A stretch of DNA of 64,000 bases from Streptomyces cavernicola (GTDB lineage Bacteria; Actinomycetota; Actinomycetes; Streptomycetales; Streptomycetaceae), in the NCBI RefSeq assembly GCF_029968035.1, contig NZ_JASCIQ010000015.1, positions 62,001-126,000 on the forward strand, read 5' to 3'. This document shows positions 8,644 to 16,916 of the stretch, piece by piece; position 1 is the first letter of the stretch, and each line of letters starts with the position of its first letter. Position numbers and translations under genes: made by a program. Under the pieces are notes generated by a model. The model saw only the letters and a program-made list of their open reading frames with translations, was not told where the DNA came from and made no database searches.

Positions 8644-9762
8644 TCAGGAGCGGACCTTCAACTCCGGCAGGACGTCGATGTGCTGCCGCGCCCCGGCCCT
8701 CCCGGTGAGGCGGGCGATCAGCAACTCCGCGGCCCGCGCGCCCACTTCGCGCTTCGCGGGGGCCACCGCGGTCAACGGCACGTCGGCGAGCGGGGCGACC
8801 TCGTCGTCGTACGCGATGACCGCCAGGTCCTCCGGTACGCGCACGCCGCGCGCCTGCAGGCGGGGGATCAGGACGATCGCGTCGGCGTCGCTGTGCACGA
8901 GGGCCGCCGTGACGCCGTGCCGCTCGACCGCCTCGCAGAGGTAGTCGAGGGTGCGGTCGAAGCGCTCGGCGCGGGAGACGGCCGGCTTGCCGTCGAGCGG
9001 GGAGACGGGGGCGGGTTCGAGGCCGAGGGCTTCGACGGCCGCCTCGTACCCGGCCTGCAGGCGGCCGCGGTGCGGGTTCTCCTGCGCGGCGATGGCGACC
9101 TTGCGGTGGCCGAGCCCCGCCAGGTGCTCGACCGCTCGGGCGGCGCCGTACGCGTGGTCCGTGCGGACCCGGTCGAGGGCGGCGGCGGGGTGGCCCAGCG
9201 GGGCCCAGCGCTCCACCAGGACGGTCGGCACGTCCAGCTCCGCCACCCACTCGCCGGTGCCCGGCTCCGGGGCGCTGCGCTCCCAACTCGGCGTCAGGAG
9301 CAGGCCGTTGGCACCGGTCGACAGCAGCCGCTTGACCTGCGGGGCGTCCTCGTCGGGCAGGTAGTGCGAGAGGCCTACGACCAGTCGCGCGCCGTGCGCC
9401 TCCGCGGCCTCGCGGGCGCCCTGGACGACGTCCGCGTAGTAGTAGCCGGTGGTCGGGACGACCATGCCCAGGACGAGGCCTTCGGCGTCGGGGCGGCGGG
9501 GTGCGGGTGACCGCTGTTGTGCCTCTCGCGCCTCTCGCGCCTCTCGCGCCTCTTCCAGTTGCGTCTCTTCCCGGTCGCCCGGCCAGACGACGGTGCCGTG
9601 CAGGCGGTGTACGCGGCCCTGGGCGGCGAGGGTCTCCACGTCGCGGCGCAGGGTCACTGCGGAGACGCCCAACTCCGTGGCGAGTTCGGCCACTCGGACG
9701 CTGCCGCGGGCTCTCACCAGTGCGAGGACTCGCTCGTGGCGCTGGTCGACATGCAGTCGCAT
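8644..9762 (-). CDS. Transcriptional regulator: DeoR-type HTH fused to LacI-type sugar domain
   Basis: Encodes 372 aa. Residues 1-60 form a DeoR-type winged HTH (RVAELATELGVSAVTLRRDV, then GRVHRLHG). From about residue 95 to the end there is a LacI/periplasmic-binding-type sugar-sensing domain (LVLGMVVPTTGYYYADVVQG, LVHSDADAIVLIPRLQARGV). The ATG at 9762 has GGAGGGGAG upstream. The gene precedes the sugar importer and has a matching palindrome in its own promoter, so it most likely represses both itself and the importer until a sugar binds. A run of Glu/Ala/Arg repeats links the two domains. Confidence 0.85.
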   Translation of the reverse strand: MRLHVDQRHERVLALVRARGSVRVAELATELGVSAVTLRRDVETLAAQGRVHRLHGTVVWPGDREETQLEEAREAREAREAQQRSPAPRRPDAEGLVLGMVVPTTGYYYADVVQGAREAAEAHGARLVVGLSHYLPDEDAPQVKRLLSTGANGLLLTPSWERSAPEPGTGEWVAELDVPTVLVERWAPLGHPAAALDRVRTDHAYGAARAVEHLAGLGHRKVAIAAQENPHRGRLQAGYEAAVEALGLEPAPVSPLDGKPAVSRAERFDRTLDYLCEAVERHGVTAALVHSDADAIVLIPRLQARGVRVPEDLAVIAYDDEVAPLADVPLTAVAPAKREVGARAAELLIARLTGRAGARQHIDVLPELKVRS

Positions 9763-9815
9763 GGCTCTCCCCTCCGTGCCGGTGAATCCGACGCGCCCAG
9801 CATAACGATCACTCC

Positions 9816-9830
9816 CGATCGTTTCGATCG
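9816..9830. promoter_or_regulatory. Palindromic operator upstream of DeoR/LacI-type regulator
   Basis: CGATCGTTTCGATCG is palindromic apart from its central TTT/AAA asymmetry. It matches the reverse complement of the site at 8592-8606 with one change. It lies 54 nt upstream of the regulator start, where autorepression would be expected. Confidence 0.6.
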
Positions 9831-9922
9831 ATCCTTCCCCCACCCCGCCCCTTCCCGAAAGCTTGCAGCAGCTTCGGGGCTCCGCCCCGGACCCCGGCCG
9901 CCCTTCGGCTGCCCGCTTCCTC

Positions 9923-10350
9923 GTGGCCGATCACGCAGTTCCCCGCGCCCCCGGGTCCCCGCCCGTCGTTCGACTGCCGCGCCGCCGTGGCCGATCGCGC
10001 GGTTCCCCGCGCCCCTGGATCCCCGGCCGTCGCTCGGCTGCCGCGCCGCCGTGGCCGATCGCGCGGTTCCCCGCGCCCCCGGGTCCCCGGCCGTCGCTCG
10101 GCTGCCGCGCCGCCGTGGCCGATCGCGCAGTTCCCCGCGCCCCTGGATCCCCGGCCGTCGCTCGGCTGCCGCGCCGCCGTGGCCGATCGCGCAGTTCCCC
10201 GCGCCCCTTGCGGGGCTTCGCCCCATCCCCGGCTTTTTTCGACTGCCGCCCCGCCGTGGTTGCTCGCGCAGTTCCCCGCGCCCCCGGGTCCCCGCCCGTC
10301 GCTCGGCTGCCGCGCCGCCGTGGGCACTCGCGCAGTTCCCCGCGCCCCTA
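9923..10350. repeat. Seven-copy tandem array of a 64-bp unit
   Basis: The marker GTGGCCGATC (last two copies GTGGTTGCTC and GTGGGCACTC) starts at 9923, 9987, 10051, 10115, 10179, 10256 and 10320. The spacing is 64 bp, except one interval of 77 bp. Each unit contains GCGCAGTTCCCCGCGCCCC or a close variant. Single copies of this unit occur in the other mosaic blocks on the opposite strand. There are no spacers between units, so it is not a CRISPR array. Confidence 0.9.
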
Positions 10351-10500
10351 AAGGACCAGCCCCTAGCTGGGCTAAATCCCGCCCCAGACTCGCAAAATTC
10401 AGCCCCCGCCCCCGGCGTCTGAGGGGCAGGGGCCAAATCCAGCCCCTCCGGCGTTTGAGGAGCGGGGGTCCGGGGGCTGGCCCCCGAAATCGGGGTCCGG

Positions 10501-10652
10501 GGCGCAGCCCCGAGCCGGGGGTCGGGGGCGCAGCCCCGAGGCGGGGTCCAGGGGCGGCAGCCCCGGGGAGCAGGGTCCAGGGGCGCAGCCCCGAGCCGGG
10601 GGTCGGGGGCGCAGCCCCGAGGCGGGGTCCAGGGGCGGCAGCCCCGGGGAGC
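10501..10652. repeat. 81-bp tandem duplication
   Basis: A segment beginning GGCGCAGCCCCGAGCCGGGG at 10501 is repeated from 10582 with almost no change. It is built from alternating GGGGCGCAGCCCC and GGGGCGGCAGCCCC hairpins, so it can form several short GC-rich stems. Confidence 0.8.
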
Positions 10653-10820
10653 GGGGGCCGGGGCGGAGCACCGTGGCGGGGGCCCGGGGGTGCAGCCGCC
10701 GGAGTTGTCCGCTGAGGACTTTGGGGAAGGGGCGGGGTGGGGGAGAACGCACGTGGCGCGTACGGCAGTTCGCCGTACGCGCCACGTCGAGAGAAAGAGC
10801 TGACCGCCCCCGGAGGGACT

Positions 10821-12290
10821 TCAGTGGGCCGGAGCCTCCTCCGAGCGCTTGTGGGGGATCGCGCCGGCGATGTCCTCGCCGCCCTCCATGGGGTGCGTGA
10901 CGTCGGACGCGTTCTTGCTCTTGCCGACGTGGTTGAACACCAGGTTCAGGATCACCGCCGTGACACAGCCGGTGGAGATACCCGAGTCCAGGATGATCAT
11001 CGCGGTCTCGGGGAACGCGTGGTAGAAGGTCGGCGCCGCGATCGGGATCAGGCCGACGGCGATGGAGACGGCCACGATGAGGACGTTGTTGTCCTTGTCG
11101 AGCCCGGCCTTCGCCAGCGTCTGGATGCCGCTCGCCGCGACCGAGCCGAAGAGCACGATGCCGGCGCCGCCGAGTACCGGGCGGGGCACCACGGCGATCA
11201 GCGAGGCGACGACGGGGAACAGGCCCATCAGGATCAGGAAGCCACCGCCGACGGCGACCACGAACCGGCTGCGGATCTTCGTCATCGCGACCAGGCCGAC
11301 GTTCTGCGCGAACGCACTGGCCAGGAAGCCGTTGAAGAGCGGCGAGAGGGCCGAGCCGAGGGTGTCGGCGCGCAGGCCGGCCGCGATGGTCTTCTCGTCC
11401 GCGGGCCGCTCGACGATCTCACCGAGGGCCAGCATGTCGGCGGTGGACTCGGTCATCGAGACGATCATGACGACGCACATCGAGACGATCGCGGCGAGCG
11501 CGAACTGCGGGGCGCCGAAGTGGAACGGCGTCGGGAATCCGACGATGTCCGCCTCGCCGAGCGCGCTGAAGTCGGTGACGCCGAACGGGATCGCGATGAC
11601 CGTGCCGAGGACCAGGCCGAGGAGTACGGCGATCTGCTTGACGAAGCCGCTGGTGAAGCGGCGGATCAGCAGCACGATCACCAGGGATATCGCGGCCAGG
11701 CCGAGGTACTTGAACGAGCCGTAGTCCTTGGCGCCCGGAACCGGCCCCTGCGCCCAGCCGAAGGCGACGGGCATCAGGGAGATGCCGATCAGCGTGATGA
11801 CGGTGCCGGTCACCACGGGCGGGAAGAACCGTACGAGCTTGGAGAAGTACGGGGCGGCGACGAAGCCGAGCAGGCCCGCGACGATGATCGCGCCGAAGAT
11901 GATCGGCAGCGCGTCCTTCTTGTCGGGGGTCTGGTTGACGATCGCCACCATGGGCGCGACGCCCGCGAAGGTGACGCCGTTGACGAACGGCAGCTTGGCG
12001 CCGATCTTCCAGACGCCGAGCGTCTGCAGGAGTGTGGCCAGGCCTGCGGCGAACAGGCTGGCTCCGGTGAGGAAGGTGAGCTCCTTCGGGGAGAGCCCGA
12101 CGGCGGCTCCCACGATGAGCGGCGGGGCGACCACGCCCGCGTACATCGCGGCCACGTGCTGGAGGCCGCTGGTCATCATCTTGAGAGGGGGCAACTTCTC
12201 GTCGACCGGGTGCTTTTCGGGCATCTGGTCGCGGACGTTGTCGTCCTCTGGCACGGCGACTGCTTCGTGAACCCTGGGCTTTGCTGCCAC
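10821..12290 (-). CDS. NCS2-family purine (urate/xanthine) permease
   Basis: Encodes 489 aa with about 12-14 membrane segments, as in nucleobase:cation symporter-2 proteins. The family signatures are present: AFAQNVGLVAMTKIRSRFVV and the substrate-site helix MTESTADMLALGE, whose Glu binds the purine in known members. The GTG at 12290 (VAAKPRVHE) is chosen for its GGAGGA upstream. It faces the same way as the 8-oxoguanine deaminase, a second NCS2 permease and the uricase operon, so uptake of urate, xanthine or oxidised guanine is likely. The exact purine cannot be told from sequence. Confidence 0.85.
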   Translation of the reverse strand: MAAKPRVHEAVAVPEDDNVRDQMPEKHPVDEKLPPLKMMTSGLQHVAAMYAGVVAPPLIVGAAVGLSPKELTFLTGASLFAAGLATLLQTLGVWKIGAKLPFVNGVTFAGVAPMVAIVNQTPDKKDALPIIFGAIIVAGLLGFVAAPYFSKLVRFFPPVVTGTVITLIGISLMPVAFGWAQGPVPGAKDYGSFKYLGLAAISLVIVLLIRRFTSGFVKQIAVLLGLVLGTVIAIPFGVTDFSALGEADIVGFPTPFHFGAPQFALAAIVSMCVVMIVSMTESTADMLALGEIVERPADEKTIAAGLRADTLGSALSPLFNGFLASAFAQNVGLVAMTKIRSRFVVAVGGGFLILMGLFPVVASLIAVVPRPVLGGAGIVLFGSVAASGIQTLAKAGLDKDNNVLIVAVSIAVGLIPIAAPTFYHAFPETAMIILDSGISTGCVTAVILNLVFNHVGKSKNASDVTHPMEGGEDIAGAIPHKRSEEAPAH

Positions 12291-12633
12291 GGCGGTTCCT
12301 CCGGTCTGGTTACGCGTCGCCAGCGACGCGGGGTCAAGGAGGTCGTACGGATGGTGCAAACGGTGGTGCTACGAGCTTGCTGAGCGGTATGCGGTTGTAC
12401 CGAGGGGTCGCGAGTGCGGTCGCTGTGCGGTTCGTACGGTTCGATTCGTACGGAGACGGGTCGTACGACTCGGCGTACAAGTCCGGACGTACATGGACGG
12501 GTTCACCGTCACCGGTGGGCGGGCGATGGCGCCGCGCCCACCGGCTCCGGCTGCCGTGGGCCCCGCTCGGGTCCACGGCGACCGGCCGAGGGCCGTCCCC
12601 CTCAGCCGGACTTCCTGGGTGGTGCCGTGCGGA
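12291..12633. other. 343-nt gap with clustered CGTACG motifs
   Basis: This is the promoter region of the NCS2 permease gene that starts at 12290. Four CGTAC(G/A)-containing words lie between 12433 and 12480, two as CGTACGG and one as CGTACGA. A similar cluster lies upstream of katA (33731-33798). No gene, RNA gene or terminator was recognised. Confidence 0.4.
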
Positions 12634-14022
12634 TCAGGCCGAGGCGGCGATCCGTGCGAGGCGCTGGGCCTCGGCACGGGTGTCGCGGGCGATGGCCTCT
12701 TCGTCGACCGTCAGGAGCCGGTTGGCCTCGACGATCTGCTTGCCGTTGACGAACGACGCGGTGACCGGGGCCGCCGCGCCGAAGACGATGGCGGTGACCG
12801 GGTCGGCGATCGACGAGTGGCCGATGCCGTCGATCTTCCACAGCACGAAGTCGGCGAGCTTGCCGGCCTCGAGCGAGCCGATCTGGCCGGCGCGGCCGAG
12901 CACTTGGGCACCGCCGTAGGTGCCCAGGCGCAGGGCCTGGCGGGCGTTGAGCGCGGCTTCCTTGTGGGCGCCGAGCCGGTTGATGAGGAGCGCGTTGCGG
13001 AGTTCGGTGTGGAGTTCACCCGACTCGTTGGACGCGGTGCCGTCCACGCCGAGGCCCACGGGGACGCCGGCCGCCAGCATGTCGGGCACGCGGGCGATGC
13101 CGGCGGCGAGCCGGGCGTTGGACGACGGGCAGTGCGCGACACCGGTCTTCGTACGGGCGAAGGCGGCGATGTCGGAGTCGTTCATGTGGACGCAGTGCGC
13201 CATCCACACGTCCTCGCCGAGGAATCCGGTGGACTCGAAGTAATCGGTCGGGCCCATGCCGAACAGCTCGTGGCAGAACTTCTCCTCCTCCACGGTCTCC
13301 GAGCCGTGGGTGTGCATCCGGACGCCGAGGCGGCGGCCCAACGCGGCGCCCTCACGCAGGAGTTCGGTGGAGATGGAGAACGGGGAGCAGGGGGCGACGG
13401 CGACCTGGGTCATCGCGTCGAAGGAGGCGTCGTGGTGCTTCTTGACGGTCTCCTCGGTCGCGGCGAGCGCGCCCTCGGTGGTCTCGACGGCGAAGTCCGG
13501 GGGCAGGCCGCCGTCCTTCTCCGAGCGGTCCATGGAGCCGCGGGCGAGCGTGAAGCGGACGCCCATGTCGCGGGCGGCGCCGATGATCGCCCCGGACAGG
13601 TCGCCGGAGCCCTGCGGGTAGACGTAGTGGTGGTCCATCGCGGTGGTGACACCGCCACGGGCCATCATCGCGAGGGAGCCCTGCGCGGCGGCGCGGACCA
13701 TCGGCTCGTCGATGCGCGCCCAGGTCGGGTAGAGCGCGACGAGCCAGTTGAACAGGTTGTGGTCCGTGGCCAGGCCGCGGGTGATCCACTGGTAAAAGTG
13801 GTGGTGGGTGTTGACCAGACCCGGCGTGATCAGGTGGCCGGTGGCGTCGATGCGCCGGACCACGTTCTCCAAGCCCTCGGGCGCGGGTCCCGCGCCGATG
13901 GACTCGATCCTGTTGTCTGCGACGACCAGGTGGCCCGAGGCGTACTCGGTGTCCTGGGCGTCGACGGTGGCGATCGCCGCGTTCTCGATGACGATGCGCT
14001 GAGGGGCTGCCGAAGGTGCCAT
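12634..14022 (-). CDS. Amidohydrolase, probable 8-oxoguanine deaminase
   Basis: Encodes 462 aa of the metal-dependent cytosine/guanine deaminase branch of amidohydrolases. Metal ligands are seen as HxH in NTHHHFYQW (H73, H75), as the His in RMHTHGSET, as AHCVHMND and as Asp in GLGVDGTASN. The set and the length match 8-oxoguanine deaminase/AtzB-like enzymes. 8-oxoguanine would be converted to urate with release of ammonia, feeding the adjacent uricase. It is flanked on both sides by NCS2 purine permeases, which supports a purine substrate. Guanine deaminase or a triazine-type hydrolase are alternatives. Confidence 0.8.
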   Translation of the reverse strand: MAPSAAPQRIVIENAAIATVDAQDTEYASGHLVVADNRIESIGAGPAPEGLENVVRRIDATGHLITPGLVNTHHHFYQWITRGLATDHNLFNWLVALYPTWARIDEPMVRAAAQGSLAMMARGGVTTAMDHHYVYPQGSGDLSGAIIGAARDMGVRFTLARGSMDRSEKDGGLPPDFAVETTEGALAATEETVKKHHDASFDAMTQVAVAPCSPFSISTELLREGAALGRRLGVRMHTHGSETVEEEKFCHELFGMGPTDYFESTGFLGEDVWMAHCVHMNDSDIAAFARTKTGVAHCPSSNARLAAGIARVPDMLAAGVPVGLGVDGTASNESGELHTELRNALLINRLGAHKEAALNARQALRLGTYGGAQVLGRAGQIGSLEAGKLADFVLWKIDGIGHSSIADPVTAIVFGAAAPVTASFVNGKQIVEANRLLTVDEEAIARDTRAEAQRLARIAASA

Positions 14023-14102
14023 GGTGCGCTTCCTTCTTGTGTGTGGCGGTGGAGTGTTCCCCTCCGCCCGGGGGCGGGCGGAGGAGAGGGCACGGCAGGA
14101 CC

Positions 14103-15518
14103 CTAGGAGGATTTGAGTGCCGCGGGCGCGGTGGCGCGTCCACGGGTGCCGAGATGGTGGAAGAACAGGTTCAGCGAGACGGCGACGAGTGCGCCGGCGC
14201 TGATTCCGGAGCCGAGCACGGTCTGCGCCCAGGCGGGGAAGTCGGCGTAGAACGTCGGTGCGGCGAGCGGGATGATGCCCGCGCCGAGCGAGACGGCCAC
14301 CAGGATGATGTTGGAGCTGTCGTCGAGCCCGGCCTCCGAGAGCGTACGGATGCCGCTGACCGCGATCGAGCCGAAGAGGACGATGCCCGCGCCGCCGAGG
14401 ACCGGCATCGGCACCAGGGAGACGACCGCGCCGAGCACCGGGAAGGCGCCGAGGATGATGAGCGCGCCGCCGGCGACGGCCACGACGTACCGGCTGCGCA
14501 CCCGGGTCAGCGAGACGACGCCGACGTTCTGCGCGAAGGCCGAGGTGGGGAAGCCGCCGAAGACGGGGCCGAGCAAGGTGGCGATGCCGTCGGTGCGCAG
14601 GCCGCGGGTGATGGTCTTCCCGTCGGTCTTGCGCTCGCAGATCTCGCCGACGGCGATCATGCCGGCCGCGGACTCGGTCATCAGGACGAGCATGACGATG
14701 CAGAGCGAGAGGATCGCCGCGGGCTGGAACGTCGGCATGCCGGCGTCGAACGGTGTGGGCAGGGCGGCGACGGGGGCCGCCTTGAGGGACGAGAAGTCCG
14801 CCATGCCGAGCGGGATCGCGACGACGGTGCCGATGAACAGGCCCATGAGCAGGGCGACTTGCTTGAGGAAGCCGCGCCCGAAGCGCTGGAAGAGCAGGAT
14901 CACGACGAGCGTGAAGGCGGCGAGCGCCAGGTACTTCATGTCGCCGTAGTCGGCGGCTTCCTTGTCGCCGCCCTGGGCCCAGCCGACGGGCACGGGCATC
15001 AGGGTCACGCCGATGAGCGTGATGACGACGCCGGTGACGAGCGGCGGGAAGAAGCGCAGGAGCCGTCCGAAGAACGGTCCGAGGACAAGGCAGAAGACGC
15101 CCGCGACCATCACCGCGCCGTAGATGGCGGGGAGTTGCTCGCCGTCGGCGTTGGTCTCCGCGATGGCGAGGATCGGTGCGATGCCCGCGGAGGAGGCGGC
15201 GTTGACGAACGGCAGCCGGTTGCCGACGAAGTTCTTGACGCCGAGGGTCTGCAGGACGGTGGTGAGTCCCGCGATGAGCAGTCCCGCGGCGATGAGCCGG
15301 GTCTGCGCGGCGGTGTCCAGGCCGACGGCCTGGCCGATGATCAGCGGAGGGGTGACGACGCCCGCGTACATGGCGGCGATGTGCTGAAGGGCGGCGGGGA
15401 TGAGCCGCGACGGGTGGAGCTTCTCATCTACCGGGTGGCAGTCGGAAGTTGACGTGCTGCCGGTCTCCGATGGGGTGGAACTCAGGCCTTCTGCAGGCCC
15501 TTTTGCAGGCTGTGCCAT
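14103..15518 (-). CDS. NCS2-family purine permease (second copy)
   Basis: Encodes 471 aa with the same layout as the permease at 10821-12290. It carries AFAQNVGVVSLTRVRSRYVV and the helix MTESAAGMIAVGE with the conserved Glu. The ATG at 15518 (MAQPAKG) has GGAGGG about 10 nt upstream. The two permeases are clearly paralogues (both share the HPVDEKL and LQHIAAMYAG/LQHVAAMYAG openings), but differ enough to suggest different purines. It lies 70 nt downstream of uricase, with a terminator-like hairpin between. Confidence 0.85.
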   Translation of the reverse strand: MAQPAKGPAEGLSSTPSETGSTSTSDCHPVDEKLHPSRLIPAALQHIAAMYAGVVTPPLIIGQAVGLDTAAQTRLIAAGLLIAGLTTVLQTLGVKNFVGNRLPFVNAASSAGIAPILAIAETNADGEQLPAIYGAVMVAGVFCLVLGPFFGRLLRFFPPLVTGVVITLIGVTLMPVPVGWAQGGDKEAADYGDMKYLALAAFTLVVILLFQRFGRGFLKQVALLMGLFIGTVVAIPLGMADFSSLKAAPVAALPTPFDAGMPTFQPAAILSLCIVMLVLMTESAAGMIAVGEICERKTDGKTITRGLRTDGIATLLGPVFGGFPTSAFAQNVGVVSLTRVRSRYVVAVAGGALIILGAFPVLGAVVSLVPMPVLGGAGIVLFGSIAVSGIRTLSEAGLDDSSNIILVAVSLGAGIIPLAAPTFYADFPAWAQTVLGSGISAGALVAVSLNLFFHHLGTRGRATAPAALKSS

Positions 15519-15543
15519 AGCTGTGCGTTCCCTCCGGTGAGGA

Positions 15544-15577
15544 GCGCCCCCGTCCGCTGCGGACGGTCGGGGGCGCA
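15544..15577 (-). terminator. Hairpin downstream of uricase gene
   Basis: GCGCCCCCGTCCG and CGGACGGTCGGGGGCGC pair with one bulge around a short loop. It lies just past the uricase stop (15589) and before the permease start (15518). There is no strong T-run, so it may attenuate rather than fully end transcription. Confidence 0.6.
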
Positions 15578-15588
15578 CTCATCCCGCG

Positions 15589-16512
15589 TCAGAGGTTGGT
15601 CATGTCGACCGGGATCTGGGGCTCGACGCCGTCCCGCAGGATCGTGGCCTCGATGAGGCCGTAGGGACGGTCGGCTGCGAAGTACACCTCGTTGTCGTTC
15701 TTCAGGCCGAACGGCTCGAGGTCGACGAGGAAGTGGTGCTTGTTCGGGAGCGAGAAGCGGACCTCGTCGATCTCCGAACGGCTGTTGATGATGCGCGAGC
15801 CCATTTGGTACAGGGTCTGCTGCAGCGACAGCGAGTAGGTCTCCGCGAAGGCCTGGAGCATGTGCTTCTTGACCTGCTCGTAGGACTTCTCCCAGTTGGG
15901 CATGCGCTGCTCGTCGTCGGTCCAGTTGAACCGCCAGCGGGCCGAGACCTGGGTGGCCAGGATGCGGTCGTACGCCTCCTGGAGCGTCGTGTACTTGTCC
16001 TTGACGTAGCCCCAGAACTCCGAGTTGGTGGAGTTCATGACGATGAGGTCCTTGAGGCCGGAGATGACCTGCCAGTTCTCACCGTCGTAGACGATCTCGC
16101 TGACGCGGGTCTCCTGGCCCTTGCGGACGAAGGAGTGCTTGACCTCGTCGGCGCCGATGAACTTCGAGTTGGCGTCGGAGGTCTCGATGCGCTCCCAGGC
16201 GTACTCCTCGATCCGGATGCGCGCCTGGTGGATCGGCTCCTGCGAGGTCACGAAGTGCCGGGCGAGGTGGATGCCGAACTGCTCGGCGGACTCGATGCCG
16301 TACTCCTTGGCGAACGCGTACACCGTGTTCTTGGTGGTGTCGGTCGGCAGGACGTTGGCGTTCGAGCCGGAGAGGTGCACGTCCTCCATGTCGCCGGAGA
16401 GGGCGACGGAGACGTTCAGGTCCTTGATGTGGTGGGTGTCGCCGTCCCGCGTGATCTTGACGACGCGGTTCTCTGCTTTGCCGTACTGGTTCTGGCCGAG
16501 AATCGTGGGCAT
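15589..16512 (-). CDS. Urate oxidase (uricase)
   Basis: Encodes 307 aa, the usual length. It oxidises urate with O2 to 5-hydroxyisourate and H2O2 without a cofactor. Catalytic residues known from fungal uricase are matched by K12 (YGKAENRVVK) and T57-D58 (VLPTDTTKNTVYAFAKEYG), with the His in NKHHFLVDLEPFG. Both T-fold halves are present. It lies 5 nt downstream of hydroxyisourate hydrolase and is the third gene of a minus-strand operon starting near 17450. The H2O2 produced links it to the catalase at 34 kb, whose promoter shares an operator with this operon. Confidence 0.97.
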   Translation of the reverse strand: MPTILGQNQYGKAENRVVKITRDGDTHHIKDLNVSVALSGDMEDVHLSGSNANVLPTDTTKNTVYAFAKEYGIESAEQFGIHLARHFVTSQEPIHQARIRIEEYAWERIETSDANSKFIGADEVKHSFVRKGQETRVSEIVYDGENWQVISGLKDLIVMNSTNSEFWGYVKDKYTTLQEAYDRILATQVSARWRFNWTDDEQRMPNWEKSYEQVKKHMLQAFAETYSLSLQQTLYQMGSRIINSRSEIDEVRFSLPNKHHFLVDLEPFGLKNDNEVYFAADRPYGLIEATILRDGVEPQIPVDMTNL

Positions 16513-16517
16513 GTCTG

Positions 16518-16916
16518 CTAGCTCCCTCGGTAAACGGAGTAGCCGAACGGGTTGAGCAGCAGCGGTACGTGGTAGTGCTCGCCCGGCTTGACGGCGAACG
16601 TGATCGCCACCTCCGGGAAGAACGCACCGCTGTCCCGATTCGCGGGGGCGTCCTGCTGCGCCTCGGCTTGCTGGTTCTGCTGGGTCAGGAAGTACGCCTC
16701 GGTCTCGAAGTCGAGACGTACGTGAGTGGTGCCTTCCGGCAGGGCCGGGAGGTCCTTGCAGCGCCCGTCGGCATCGGTCTTGGAGCCGCCGAGCGCGACG
16801 AACTCAGCGTTTCCGCCGCTGCGGGCGGAGAGCTGGATCGCGACGCCCTCTGCGGGGCGGCCCTTGCTGGTGTCCAGGATGTGCGTGGACACCGATGCCG
16901 TGGTGGCGGTGCTCAT
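16518..16916 (-). CDS. uraH: 5-hydroxyisourate hydrolase
   Basis: Encodes 132 aa of the transthyretin-like family. It opens 5-hydroxyisourate to OHCU. The family landmarks are seen: VSTHILDTSKGRPAEGVAI at the N-terminus, the strand RLDFETEAYF in the middle, and the C-terminal HYHVPLLLNPFGYSVYRGS, whose YRGS is diagnostic against true transthyretin. The ATG at 16916 shares ATGA with the upstream decarboxylase. A Gln/Ala-rich insert (about residues 80-95) is slightly longer than usual. Confidence 0.95.
   Translation of the reverse strand: MSTATTASVSTHILDTSKGRPAEGVAIQLSARSGGNAEFVALGGSKTDADGRCKDLPALPEGTTHVRLDFETEAYFLTQQNQQAEAQQDAPANRDSGAFFPEVAITFAVKPGEHYHVPLLLNPFGYSVYRGS

Larger units (their letters stand above)
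9831..10742. repeat. Mosaic intergenic repeat block 1, with expanded arrays
   Basis: About 0.9 kb without a credible gene. The outer arms are an inverted pair: CACCCCGCCCCTTCCCGAAA near 9840-9860 and its complement near 10722-10742. Inside are a 64-bp tandem array (9923-10350), copies of the TCAAACGCCGGA module on the minus strand (10411-10480) and an 81-bp duplication (10501-10652). The modules recur at 19.8, 35.9, 39.7, 45.7, 49.4 and 51.6 kb. It lies downstream of the permease gene ending at 10821 and upstream of the regulator start. Confidence 0.85.

Noticed and set aside
9923-10350. CRISPR array
   Set aside because: Regular repeats are present, but units follow each other with no spacers, the unit is 64 bp, and no cas gene is in the window.
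9763-10436. Open frames of 160-300 codons in both strands of repeat block 1
   Set aside because: They are translations of the 64-bp repeat in several frames; proteins are Arg/Pro/Gly-rich repeats with no ribosome site.
12493-14106. Long plus-strand frame opposite the deaminase gene
   Set aside because: Antisense shadow of a gene with all amidohydrolase metal ligands; composition is Gly/Arg/Val-rich with no motif.
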